A stretch of DNA of 64,000 nt from Piscinibacter gummiphilus (GTDB taxonomy: Bacteria; Pseudomonadota; Gammaproteobacteria; Burkholderiales; Burkholderiaceae_C): NCBI RefSeq assembly GCF_032681285.1, contig NZ_CP136336.1:4327001-4391000 (forward strand), read 5' to 3'. Shown in pieces: positions 38,885 through 46,375 of this stretch. The translations under genes were made by a program, and so were the position numbers. Position 1 is the first letter of the stretch; every line of letters starts with the position of its first letter. Under the pieces are notes generated by a model. That model did no database searches and was not told where the DNA came from. It saw only the letters and a list, made by a program, of their open reading frames with translations.

Positions 38885-41110
38885 GTGACCCACACGCCCG
38901 CTCCACCCGAGCGCCCCGCACGCCGGAGATTCCTCGCCGTCACCACTCTCGCGGGCAGCGGGCTCATGCTCGGCCTCGCGTTGCGCTCCTCGGGTGACGC
39001 GAGCGCCGCCGCCCCGTCGCGAGACCTCCTGCGTTCGCAGGAGGTCTTCAAGCCCAACGTCTTCATCCGCATCGCCCCCGACGGCGTGGTGACGCTCATC
39101 GCCAAGCAGATGGAAGTGGGCCAAGGGGTGAAGACTTCGCTGCCCATGGTGCTCGCCGAAGAACTCGAGGTCGACTGGAAAGACGTGGTCGTCGAACAAG
39201 GCGATCTCGACGAGGCCTACGGCAACCAGTTCAGCGGCGCGAGCAGCTCCACGCCCAGGAACTACCAGGCGTTCCGCGTGCTCGGCGCCACCGCGCGCAC
39301 CTTGCTTGTGCACGCGGCCGCGAACGCGTGGGGCGTGCCCGTGCGCGAATGCCATGCGGCGATGAGCGCGGTGCACCACCGCGCCTCGGGCCGCTCTCTC
39401 CGTTACGGTGAACTGGCGGCCAGCGCCGCCACGCTGCCCGTGCCCACGGGGCGTGCGGTCAAGCTGAAGTCGCCCCGCGACTTCAAGCTGCTGGGCACAC
39501 GCATCGGCGGTGTCGACAACAGCCACATCGTGCGCGGCGCGCCGCTTTTCGGCATCGACGTGCGCGTGCCCGGCATGCGCTATGCGGTGTACGAGAAGTG
39601 CCCGGTCTTCGGCAGCACCGTGCGGAGCGCCAACCTCGACGAGGTGAAGGCCCTGCCCGGCGTGCACGATGCCTTCGTCGTGGCCGGCATCGGCGGCGTG
39701 CTCGGCCTGCGCCCGGGGGTGGCGATCGTGGCCGAGTCGACCTGGGCGGCCTTCAGCGCGCGCAAGAAGCTCAAGGTGCAGTGGGCCGACAGCCCGGTGG
39801 CGCGACAGGGCTTTGCCAGCTTCGCCGAACAGGCCGCGCGCATCGCACGCCAACCGGGGGCGACCGTCTCGCGCCAGGAAGGCGACGTGGCGAAGGCGCT
39901 GGCCTCGGCTTCGCAGCGTGTCGAGGCGTTCTACACCTACCCGTTCATCGCCCATGCGGCGCTCGAGCCGCTCAACTGCACCGCCTCGTTCAAGGACGGC
40001 ACGCTGCAGCTCTGGACCGCCTCGCAGGCGCCGTCATGGGCGCGCGATCACGTGAGCAAGAGCCTGGGCGTGCCGCCCGCCGCCATCCGCATGCACATCG
40101 TGCGCGGCGGCGGGGCCTTCGGGCGGCGGCTCTCCAGCGACTACGTGGTCGAAGCCGCGGCCATCGCGATGCGCTCGCCGGTGCCGGTGCAGCTCGTGTG
40201 GTCGCGCGAAGACGACCTGCAGCACGACCACTTCCGTCCCGGCGGCTTCCACCTGCTGCGCGGCGGCCTCGGCCGGGCGGGCGAGGTGGTCGCCTGGCAC
40301 GACCACTTCATCGGCTTAGGGCGCGGCGGCCCGATCGACCCGCAGCTCGGGAACGAATTCCCGGCGCCCTGGGTGAGTGACTGCCGAGTGGAGCAAAGCG
40401 CCATCGACTGCGGCATCCCGATGGGTGCGTGGCGGGCCCCGCATGCCAACGTGAGCGCGTGGGTCGTGCAGAGTTTCGTCGACGAGCTGGCCCATGCGGC
40501 CAGGCAGGACCCGTTGGCCTTCAAGCTCTCGTTGCTCGGCGATCGACAAGCCATGCGGCCGGCCGGCTTCTTCTCGCGCCAGGGCGTCTACCAGGTCGCC
40601 CGCATGCGCCGCGTGCTGCAGGCGGTGGCCGAGAAGAGCCAGTGGGGTCGCGCCCTGCCGCAAGGCCAAGGCCAGGGCATCGCCTTCCATGCAAGCTACG
40701 GCGGCTACGTGGCGCAGGTGGCCGAGGTCGCGGTGTCGCCTGAAGGTCAGCTGCGCGTCAACCGCGTCGTCTGCGTATGCGACGTGGGCGAGCAGATCGT
40801 CAACCTGAGCGGCGCCGAGGCGCAGGTGCAGGGCTCCATCCTCGATGGCCTGAGCGCGGCCTGGCTGCAGGTGGTCGACATCGAAGGCGGCCGGGCCAAG
40901 CAGAGCAACTTCCACGACTACCCGCTGCTGCGCATGGCCGACGCACCGGCGATCGAGGTGCACTTCCTGCACTCCGACAATCCCATCGGCGGGCTCGGCG
41001 AGCCGGCCCTGCCGCCCGTGGCGCCGGCCGTGTGCAACGCCATCTTCCGCGCCACCGGCCACCGCGTGCGCACGCTGCCGATCAGCCGCACCCGCCTGGG
41101 CTGGGCGTGA
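38885..41110 (+). CDS. Isoquinoline 1-oxidoreductase beta-like molybdenum hydroxylase, Tat-exported
   Basis: A 741-residue large subunit of the xanthine-dehydrogenase family. It begins at a GTG with a twin-arginine signal (ARRRFLAVTTLAGSGLMLGLAL), so it should be exported folded with its molybdopterin cofactor. Family segments are VTLIAKQMEVGQGVKTSLPMVLAEEL, SGASSSTPRNYQAFRVLGATAR, VRGGGAFGRRL and, near the end, NPIGGLGEPALPPVAPAVCNAI with the catalytic Glu in GEPALPP. These proteins normally need a small 2Fe-2S subunit (IorA type), and none is encoded nearby. It hydroxylates N-heterocycles or oxidises aldehydes. Its link to the NRPS/PKS operon is only the shared promoter region. Confidence 0.88.
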   Translation: MTHTPAPPERPARRRFLAVTTLAGSGLMLGLALRSSGDASAAAPSRDLLRSQEVFKPNVFIRIAPDGVVTLIAKQMEVGQGVKTSLPMVLAEELEVDWKDVVVEQGDLDEAYGNQFSGASSSTPRNYQAFRVLGATARTLLVHAAANAWGVPVRECHAAMSAVHHRASGRSLRYGELAASAATLPVPTGRAVKLKSPRDFKLLGTRIGGVDNSHIVRGAPLFGIDVRVPGMRYAVYEKCPVFGSTVRSANLDEVKALPGVHDAFVVAGIGGVLGLRPGVAIVAESTWAAFSARKKLKVQWADSPVARQGFASFAEQAARIARQPGATVSRQEGDVAKALASASQRVEAFYTYPFIAHAALEPLNCTASFKDGTLQLWTASQAPSWARDHVSKSLGVPPAAIRMHIVRGGGAFGRRLSSDYVVEAAAIAMRSPVPVQLVWSREDDLQHDHFRPGGFHLLRGGLGRAGEVVAWHDHFIGLGRGGPIDPQLGNEFPAPWVSDCRVEQSAIDCGIPMGAWRAPHANVSAWVVQSFVDELAHAARQDPLAFKLSLLGDRQAMRPAGFFSRQGVYQVARMRRVLQAVAEKSQWGRALPQGQGQGIAFHASYGGYVAQVAEVAVSPEGQLRVNRVVCVCDVGEQIVNLSGAEAQVQGSILDGLSAAWLQVVDIEGGRAKQSNFHDYPLLRMADAPAIEVHFLHSDNPIGGLGEPALPPVAPAVCNAIFRATGHRVRTLPISRTRLGWA

Positions 41111-41209
41111 GGTCCATCACACCGGAATCGGCCCTCGATTGAGTGGGTTCCTGCCACGCCAGCAGCGGCAACAATGTGCCGCTGCACGATGCCCAGGCCG
41201 GTTCACACC

Positions 41210-42070
41210 ATGAAAGATTCCAAGCGGGTTGTCATCCTCATCACGGTGCACCAACCCACCTTCACGCCGCTGGAAGAGATCTCGCTGCGGCAGTGCTTCG
41301 AGGTGCTGGGGCACTACCCGATCAAGCTCGTCTGCCCCGAGGGCATGGACACGAGCGCCTACCGCGCCGTCATCCCGCAGATCGAGGTCGACCACATCCC
41401 GCCGCACTGGCAGTCGAGCTACGCGAACTTCACGCTGATGAAGATCGAGCCCTTCCTGTACCGCCGCTATGCGCAGTACGAGTACGTGCTCTTCTATGAA
41501 CTCGATGCCTTCGTCTTCCGCGACGACCTCGCCGCCTGGTGCGACCGCGGGCTCGACTACATCGGCGCGCCCTGGTTCGAAGGCATGGTCGCGGCAAAGG
41601 AAAACGCCGCCGTGCACGGCGTGGGCAATGGCGGCTTTTCGCTTCGCAAGGTCTCGGCCATGCTGCGCGGGCGGCTCTCGAAGCGGCTGTGGCTGCGCCT
41701 GCTTGCCACTGAAGCTCGCCAGAAGCCGCTGCAGGCACTGCGGCGTTTCATCGTCGACCTGCCACGCATCGCCTTCGGCCGCGACACGACGATCAACTAC
41801 CAGCGTGGCGAAGACAGCTTCTGGGGCCTGGTGGTCAACCGCCACCTGCCTTGGTTCAAGGTGGCCTCGTTCGACGAAGCGCGCCAGTTCTCGTTCGAGA
41901 CGCTGCCGCGCCGGCTCTACAAGCTGAACGGCGAGCGCCTGCCTTTCGGCTGCCACGCCTGGACGCGCTACGACCTCGAGTTCTTCCGCCCGCACATCGA
42001 AGCCTGCGGCTACAACCTGGATGGGCTCGTGCCGCGCAGCACATTCCACACATTGGAAAAGGTCGGCTGA
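41210..42070 (+). CDS. DUF5672 family protein, putative glycosyltransferase
   Basis: A 286-residue protein starting MKDSKRVVILITVHQPTFTPLEEISLRQCFEVLGHYPIKLV. The core YVLFYELDAFVFRDDLAAWC has a DxD-like ELDAF metal-site candidate, then DYIGAPWFEG, GNGGFSLRKVSAML and EDSFWGLVV. This pattern defines DUF5672, believed to be GT-A-like sugar transferases found in EPS and capsule loci. There is no signal peptide or membrane helix. The ATG at 41210 was preferred to an ATG at 41174, because the family block starts just after it. It lies 79 nt before the Wzy-like gene and is probably co-transcribed with it. Confidence 0.8.
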   Translation: MKDSKRVVILITVHQPTFTPLEEISLRQCFEVLGHYPIKLVCPEGMDTSAYRAVIPQIEVDHIPPHWQSSYANFTLMKIEPFLYRRYAQYEYVLFYELDAFVFRDDLAAWCDRGLDYIGAPWFEGMVAAKENAAVHGVGNGGFSLRKVSAMLRGRLSKRLWLRLLATEARQKPLQALRRFIVDLPRIAFGRDTTINYQRGEDSFWGLVVNRHLPWFKVASFDEARQFSFETLPRRLYKLNGERLPFGCHAWTRYDLEFFRPHIEACGYNLDGLVPRSTFHTLEKVG

Positions 42071-42149
42071 TCGCGGGCCCTTCACGGCGCGCAATTACAC
42101 TGACTTTCCGCCGCCTTCGCGGCCTCCCTGCCCGTACCGGAGAAGCCGG

Positions 42150-43727
42150 TTGCCTGAGCATCTAAGAGCCCTCTGCTTCATCCTGCCGATCGCCTGGGTG
42201 GTGTTTCTCTTCGCCAAGAAGACGATCATCCCCAATGGCCTGGTCACGCCCCAGGACTTCAACCGGCGGCGCAACCTGTGGTTCGCGCTGACGCTGTCGG
42301 CGTTCCTCGCGCACAACTTCTGGATCTTCGCGGCGGTCGCCGCAGTCGCGATCCTCATCCTGTCGCGCGACGAGCCGAACAAGGCGGCGATGCATTTCGC
42401 GGTGCTCGTGTGTCTGCCGCGGCTGACGGCCTCGATCTCCGGCGGCGGTTTGGTGAAGGAACTCTTCGCACTCGACCCGCTGCGCATCCTTGCACTCCTC
42501 ATCCTGGTGCCGGTGTGGTGGCAACTGCGCAAGCGGCCCGACGTCGAGCCTTTCGGCAAGCTGCTGGTCGACAAGATCATGATCGTGATGTTCGCGCTCG
42601 AGATCGTGCTCACGCTGCCCGAGCGCACCTTGCCGAGCGTGCTGCGCGACAGCGTCTTCTACGCGTTCACCAATGTCTTCCTGCTGTACTACGTCAGCAG
42701 CCGTTCCTTGCGGTCGATCCAGCACTTCCGGGAGTCGCTGAGCATGCTCACCGCGGGCTTGTGGGTCTTCTGTGCGATCGTCGCCTTCGAATTCCTGCGT
42801 CGCTGGCTCCTCTACTCGTCGCTCGAGCGGGCACTCGGGGTCAGCATCGGCGACCGGGGCTATCTGATCCGCTCAGGCATGCTGCGCGCCGAAGGCACGG
42901 CGGGGCAATCGATCATCGCGGGCTACGTGGCCGCGGTCGGCATCGGCATCTTCCTGTACGTGCGCACGCTGATCCAGAACCCCTGGATGCGGCGCGCGGG
43001 CATGGCGCTGATGTTCGCGGGGATCGTCGGCGCGTTCGCCCGCGGGCCTTGGGTCGGTGGCGTGGCCATCATCATGGTCTTCCTGCTGCTCGGGCCCTCG
43101 CCGTTCGGCAGCATCGGCAAGCTGGCCGGTGCGATCCTGCTGTCGCTGCCCGTGCTGCTGACGACCGACGCCGGACTGGCGATGATCGACCACCTGCCCT
43201 GGATCGGCACGGTCGACGCCCGCAACGTGGACTTCCGCGAGAACCTCTTCGACGTCGCCATCCGGGTGATCTTGCAGTACCCGTTCTTCGGCAACTACGA
43301 CTTCGCCACCATTCCCGAGATCGAGTCTCTGCGTGGGAGCGACGGGATCATCGACGTGGTCAACACCTACATCATGATCGCGCTGCGAGGTGGCATCGTG
43401 TCGTTGACTGTCTTCGTCCTGCTGGTCGCCGCTGCCATGTGGGGCGTCTTCATGAGCCTGCTGAAACTCGACAAGCACGACGAGCGCCATGTGCTCGGCC
43501 GGGCCCTGCTGGCGACGATGGTCGGCGTGCTCGTGACCATCGCCACCGTGAGCCCGATCTTCCTGGTCTATCCGCTCTATTGGTGCCTGACCGGCCTCAT
43601 GGTGGGCTTCACCCAGCTGGTGGCGCGTGGCGAGCCGGTCCGGAAGCAGGTCGGGGCGGGGCCGGTGGGCGCGGTGCGCCCGGTCCCGCAGCCTTTGCGC
43701 ACGCCGGGCCGCGCCACCTGGCGGTGA
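42150..43727 (+). CDS. O-antigen ligase/Wzy-like polysaccharide polymerase
   Basis: A 525-residue integral membrane protein with about 11-12 hydrophobic helices. It shows the layout of O-antigen ligase/polymerase (Wzy/WaaL) proteins, with a large periplasmic loop around residues 370-440 that includes ARNVDFRENLFDVAIRVILQYPFFG and IIDVVNTYIMIALRGGIVSL. The periplasmic Arg and the GN-Y-D and RGG pieces fit the family. I start at TTG 42150-42152, because GGAGAAG lies 4 nt upstream and the first helix follows. No ATG is placed well. It would polymerise the lipid-linked repeat units exported by the Wzx at 54525. Confidence 0.85.
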   Translation: MPEHLRALCFILPIAWVVFLFAKKTIIPNGLVTPQDFNRRRNLWFALTLSAFLAHNFWIFAAVAAVAILILSRDEPNKAAMHFAVLVCLPRLTASISGGGLVKELFALDPLRILALLILVPVWWQLRKRPDVEPFGKLLVDKIMIVMFALEIVLTLPERTLPSVLRDSVFYAFTNVFLLYYVSSRSLRSIQHFRESLSMLTAGLWVFCAIVAFEFLRRWLLYSSLERALGVSIGDRGYLIRSGMLRAEGTAGQSIIAGYVAAVGIGIFLYVRTLIQNPWMRRAGMALMFAGIVGAFARGPWVGGVAIIMVFLLLGPSPFGSIGKLAGAILLSLPVLLTTDAGLAMIDHLPWIGTVDARNVDFRENLFDVAIRVILQYPFFGNYDFATIPEIESLRGSDGIIDVVNTYIMIALRGGIVSLTVFVLLVAAAMWGVFMSLLKLDKHDERHVLGRALLATMVGVLVTIATVSPIFLVYPLYWCLTGLMVGFTQLVARGEPVRKQVGAGPVGAVRPVPQPLRTPGRATWR

Positions 43728-43737
43728 TCGGCGGGAC

Positions 43738-44976
43738 CTAACGCGCGCAGACGCCGCGCGTGGCGGCCTCGCCGGCCAGCGTCAGGTTGTCGCTGACATC
43801 CGCGGCCGCGGAGGCCAGCCGCACGGCCACCTGGTTCGACGCGCCCGAGGGGAAGCACGCCACGTTGCCACGCACGACCGCGTCACGGTCTTCCGCGTCG
43901 CCGGGGGTCCGGTTGCCGCGGGTGATCATCACGGCGACGTGAGGGCTCTTCTGGTCGTTGAAAACACGGTTGTTCTCGACCACGATGCCAGGCGAGGCGT
44001 TGATGCAGAAGGCGCACTCGCCCAGGTTGACCACCGTGTTGTTGCGCACCACGAAGTTGCGGAACCACTCGGCCGTCTTGTAGCCGCTCGTGATCGAAAT
44101 GCCCCAGCAGCTGCGTGCCGACGCCCGCTGCTCAATGGTGTTGCCTTCGATCAGCATGCCGTCCATCTGGCCGTGCATGGTGACGTTGCCGCCCTTGCAC
44201 ACACCGTCGACCACCGAGTTGTGGCGGAAGGTGTTGCCGCGCACGACGTTGCGGCGCCCGCCCGCTTCGTTGCCCGACAGGTAGATGGCGTGGTCGTAGT
44301 CGCTGCCCGAGAAGTTGTTGGCCTCGAAGAGGTTGTCTTCGATCAGGCTGTCGTTGAACTGGCCAAGGATGCCCATGCCCTTGTTGCGGCTGATGACGTT
44401 GCGCCGGATCACCACGTGGTTCACCCCTTGCGGCGCCCTGGCCTGCGAATGGATGCCGATGTGGAAGCCGGTGATCTCGCTGTCCTCGATCGTCACGTGG
44501 TGCAGGTTGTGGATCAGAAAGAGGCCCCACTGCCCGGTGCCGCGGCCGTCGAGCTTGAGGTTGCGCAAGGTGTAGCCACCGTCGTAGGAGGTGTTGTTGT
44601 ACTTGCCGAACATGAAGACCGCGTTCTTCACCCCCGGCGCCTGCAGCCACGGCCGCTCACCGCGACCATAGGCGTCGATCACGAGCGGAGCCTCGGCGGT
44701 GACGCGCGGGTTGTCGAGGACCAGCATGTCCTGCACCCAGACACCGCCACGCGCCAGAAGCAGCTTGCTGCCGGCGGGCAATGCGTTGATGGCGACACTT
44801 TCGAGCCGCCGCTTGGGTGAGCGCGGGCTCTTGCCGTCGTTGGCATCGTTGCCCTGCACGCAGCCGGGTGCCGCACCCGGCTGGCAATCGGAGAAGTAAT
44901 AGGTGGCCGCCGCCTGCGCCTGCGCTCCCCACGAGACGGCGCCTGCCAGCGCCAGGGCGCTCAGCGTTGCGCGCAC
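43738..44976 (-). CDS. Secreted right-handed beta-helix protein, paralogue 1
   Basis: A 412-residue protein with a Sec signal peptide (LSALALAGAVSWGAQAQA). The mature start TYYFSDCQPGAAPGC is followed by ten or so beta-helix coils rich in VVRNNT/IEDNLFEANNFSGS. The fold is that of pectate-lyase- and AlgG-like enzymes acting on polyuronides. It is the third of three tandem paralogues (43738-48094). Shared segments include GGYTLRNLKLDG, GFHIGIHSQAR, NKGMGILGQF, NNFSGS and CKGGN. The GTG start at 44974-44976 sits inside the end of the upstream gene (16-nt overlap) without a clear ribosome-binding site. It may cleave or epimerise the EPS or bind it; the activity is unknown. Confidence 0.85.
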   Translation of the reverse strand: MRATLSALALAGAVSWGAQAQAAATYYFSDCQPGAAPGCVQGNDANDGKSPRSPKRRLESVAINALPAGSKLLLARGGVWVQDMLVLDNPRVTAEAPLVIDAYGRGERPWLQAPGVKNAVFMFGKYNNTSYDGGYTLRNLKLDGRGTGQWGLFLIHNLHHVTIEDSEITGFHIGIHSQARAPQGVNHVVIRRNVISRNKGMGILGQFNDSLIEDNLFEANNFSGSDYDHAIYLSGNEAGGRRNVVRGNTFRHNSVVDGVCKGGNVTMHGQMDGMLIEGNTIEQRASARSCWGISITSGYKTAEWFRNFVVRNNTVVNLGECAFCINASPGIVVENNRVFNDQKSPHVAVMITRGNRTPGDAEDRDAVVRGNVACFPSGASNQVAVRLASAAADVSDNLTLAGEAATRGVCAR

Positions 44977-46241
44977 ACGCCGGTCTTGGCTGCAGCGCCG
45001 GTCAGCACCACGTTGTTGTCGACCTTGCTGCTCGATGCGAGCACGCGCGCCGCAGCGCCGTTGGTCGAGGCGAAGCAGATGGTGTTGTTGCGAACGATCG
45101 CATCACCGTCGGGCACGTCGCCGCCTTCGTACTTGCCGGCGCCGATGAAGACGGCGTTCTGCTGCGTGGCCTGGGTGTTCACGATGACGTTGCCTTCGAT
45201 CACGATGCCGGGCGCCGACTGCACCGCGATGCCGGTGTTGCCGGAATTGACGATGCGGTTGTTGCGCACGACGAAGTTGCGGAACCACTCGGCCGACGTG
45301 TAGCCCTGCGTGATGGACATTGCCCAGCAGCCGGGCGTGGCTGCGTCTTGCACGATCTGGTTGCCTTCGATGAGCACGCCGTCCATCTGGCCGTGGAAGG
45401 TCATGTTGCCGCCCTTGCAGACGCCGTCGACCGTCGAGTTGCGGATGTAGCGGTTGTTGCGCAAGACGACGTTCTTGCCGCTGTGAGGGTCGCTGCCGGA
45501 AAGGTAGGTGCCGTGGTCGAAGGTGCTGCCCGAGAAGTTGTTGGCCTCGAAGAGATTGCCTTCGATCACGCTGTCGCTGAACTGGCCGAGGATGCCCATC
45601 CCCTTGTTGCGGCTGATGCTGTTGTTGCGGATGACGACGTTGGTCACGCCATGCGGCCCGCGCGCCTGTGAATGGATGCCAATGTGAAAGCCCGTGATCT
45701 CGTTGTCTTCGAGGGTCACGTGGTGCAGGTTGTGGACCAGGAACAAGCCCCAGTCGGCGATGCCCATGCCGTCGATCTTGAGGTTGCGCAGCGTGTAGCC
45801 GCCGTCGTTGGTGGTGTTGTTGTAGCCGCCGAAGACGAAGGCGGTGGCTTTTGCATGCGGCACCTGGATCCAGGGGCGGTCGCCCTTGCCGTACGCGTCG
45901 ATGACGATCGGCGCTTCGGCGGTGGCGCGCATGTTCTCGATCAGCATGAGGCCTTGCACCCACACGCCGCCGCGGGCCAGCAGCAGCTTGCTGCCGGCAG
46001 GCAAGGCGCTGAAGTCGACGCTCGCCAATGTGCGCTTGGGCGAGCGCTCAGACGTGCCGGAATTGCTGTCGTTGCCGGGCACGCAGTCCTTGGCGGCTCC
46101 GGGCTGGCAGTCCGAGAAGTAGTAGGTGCGGCCGACCGCCGAGGCTGAGCTGGCGCAGCCTGCGGTGGCCAGCACGGTGAGTGCCATCAGCCAGCCAGCC
46201 ACCCCGATCCCGCTTGTCTCACACTGCGCGCGAATTCCCAT
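44961..46241 (-). CDS. Beta-helix lipoprotein, paralogue 2
   Basis: A 426-residue beta-helix protein. The signal sequence GWLMALTVLATAGC ends in a lipobox-like TAGC, suggesting a lipoprotein. The mature part starts TYYFSDCQPGAAKDCVPGND and keeps all coils of paralogue 1, including GGYTLRNLKIDG, GFHIGIHSQARGPHGV, NKGMGILGQFSDSVIEGN and FDHGTYLSGS. GGAGA lies 7 nt before the ATG at 46239-46241. The two proteins are close copies, so a recent tandem duplication is likely. A strong terminator (46305-46338) separates it from paralogue 3, so it has its own promoter in the 100-bp gap. Confidence 0.85.
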   Translation of the reverse strand: MGIRAQCETSGIGVAGWLMALTVLATAGCASSASAVGRTYYFSDCQPGAAKDCVPGNDSNSGTSERSPKRTLASVDFSALPAGSKLLLARGGVWVQGLMLIENMRATAEAPIVIDAYGKGDRPWIQVPHAKATAFVFGGYNNTTNDGGYTLRNLKIDGMGIADWGLFLVHNLHHVTLEDNEITGFHIGIHSQARGPHGVTNVVIRNNSISRNKGMGILGQFSDSVIEGNLFEANNFSGSTFDHGTYLSGSDPHSGKNVVLRNNRYIRNSTVDGVCKGGNMTFHGQMDGVLIEGNQIVQDAATPGCWAMSITQGYTSAEWFRNFVVRNNRIVNSGNTGIAVQSAPGIVIEGNVIVNTQATQQNAVFIGAGKYEGGDVPDGDAIVRNNTICFASTNGAAARVLASSSKVDNNVVLTGAAAKTGVCAQR

Positions 46242-46304
46242 TTGCAATCTCCATCGACGTCCAGCCGAAATCGGGCGCCGCAAGAATACACGCGGGACAT
46301 GAAA

Positions 46305-46338
46305 TGAAAAAAGGCCTCGCAGCATGCTGCGAGGCCTT
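46305..46338 (-). terminator. Rho-independent terminator after beta-helix paralogue 3
   Basis: On the minus strand a 28-nt perfect palindrome (46311-46338, arms AAGGCCTCGCAGC/GCTGCGAGGCCTT around AT) is followed by a run of six T. It lies about 40 nt after the stop of the 46376-48094 gene and so ends that transcript. Confidence 0.85.
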
Positions 46339-46375
46339 GGGGCTTGACGCCCTGGGGGTCAGTTCAGACCGGCGA

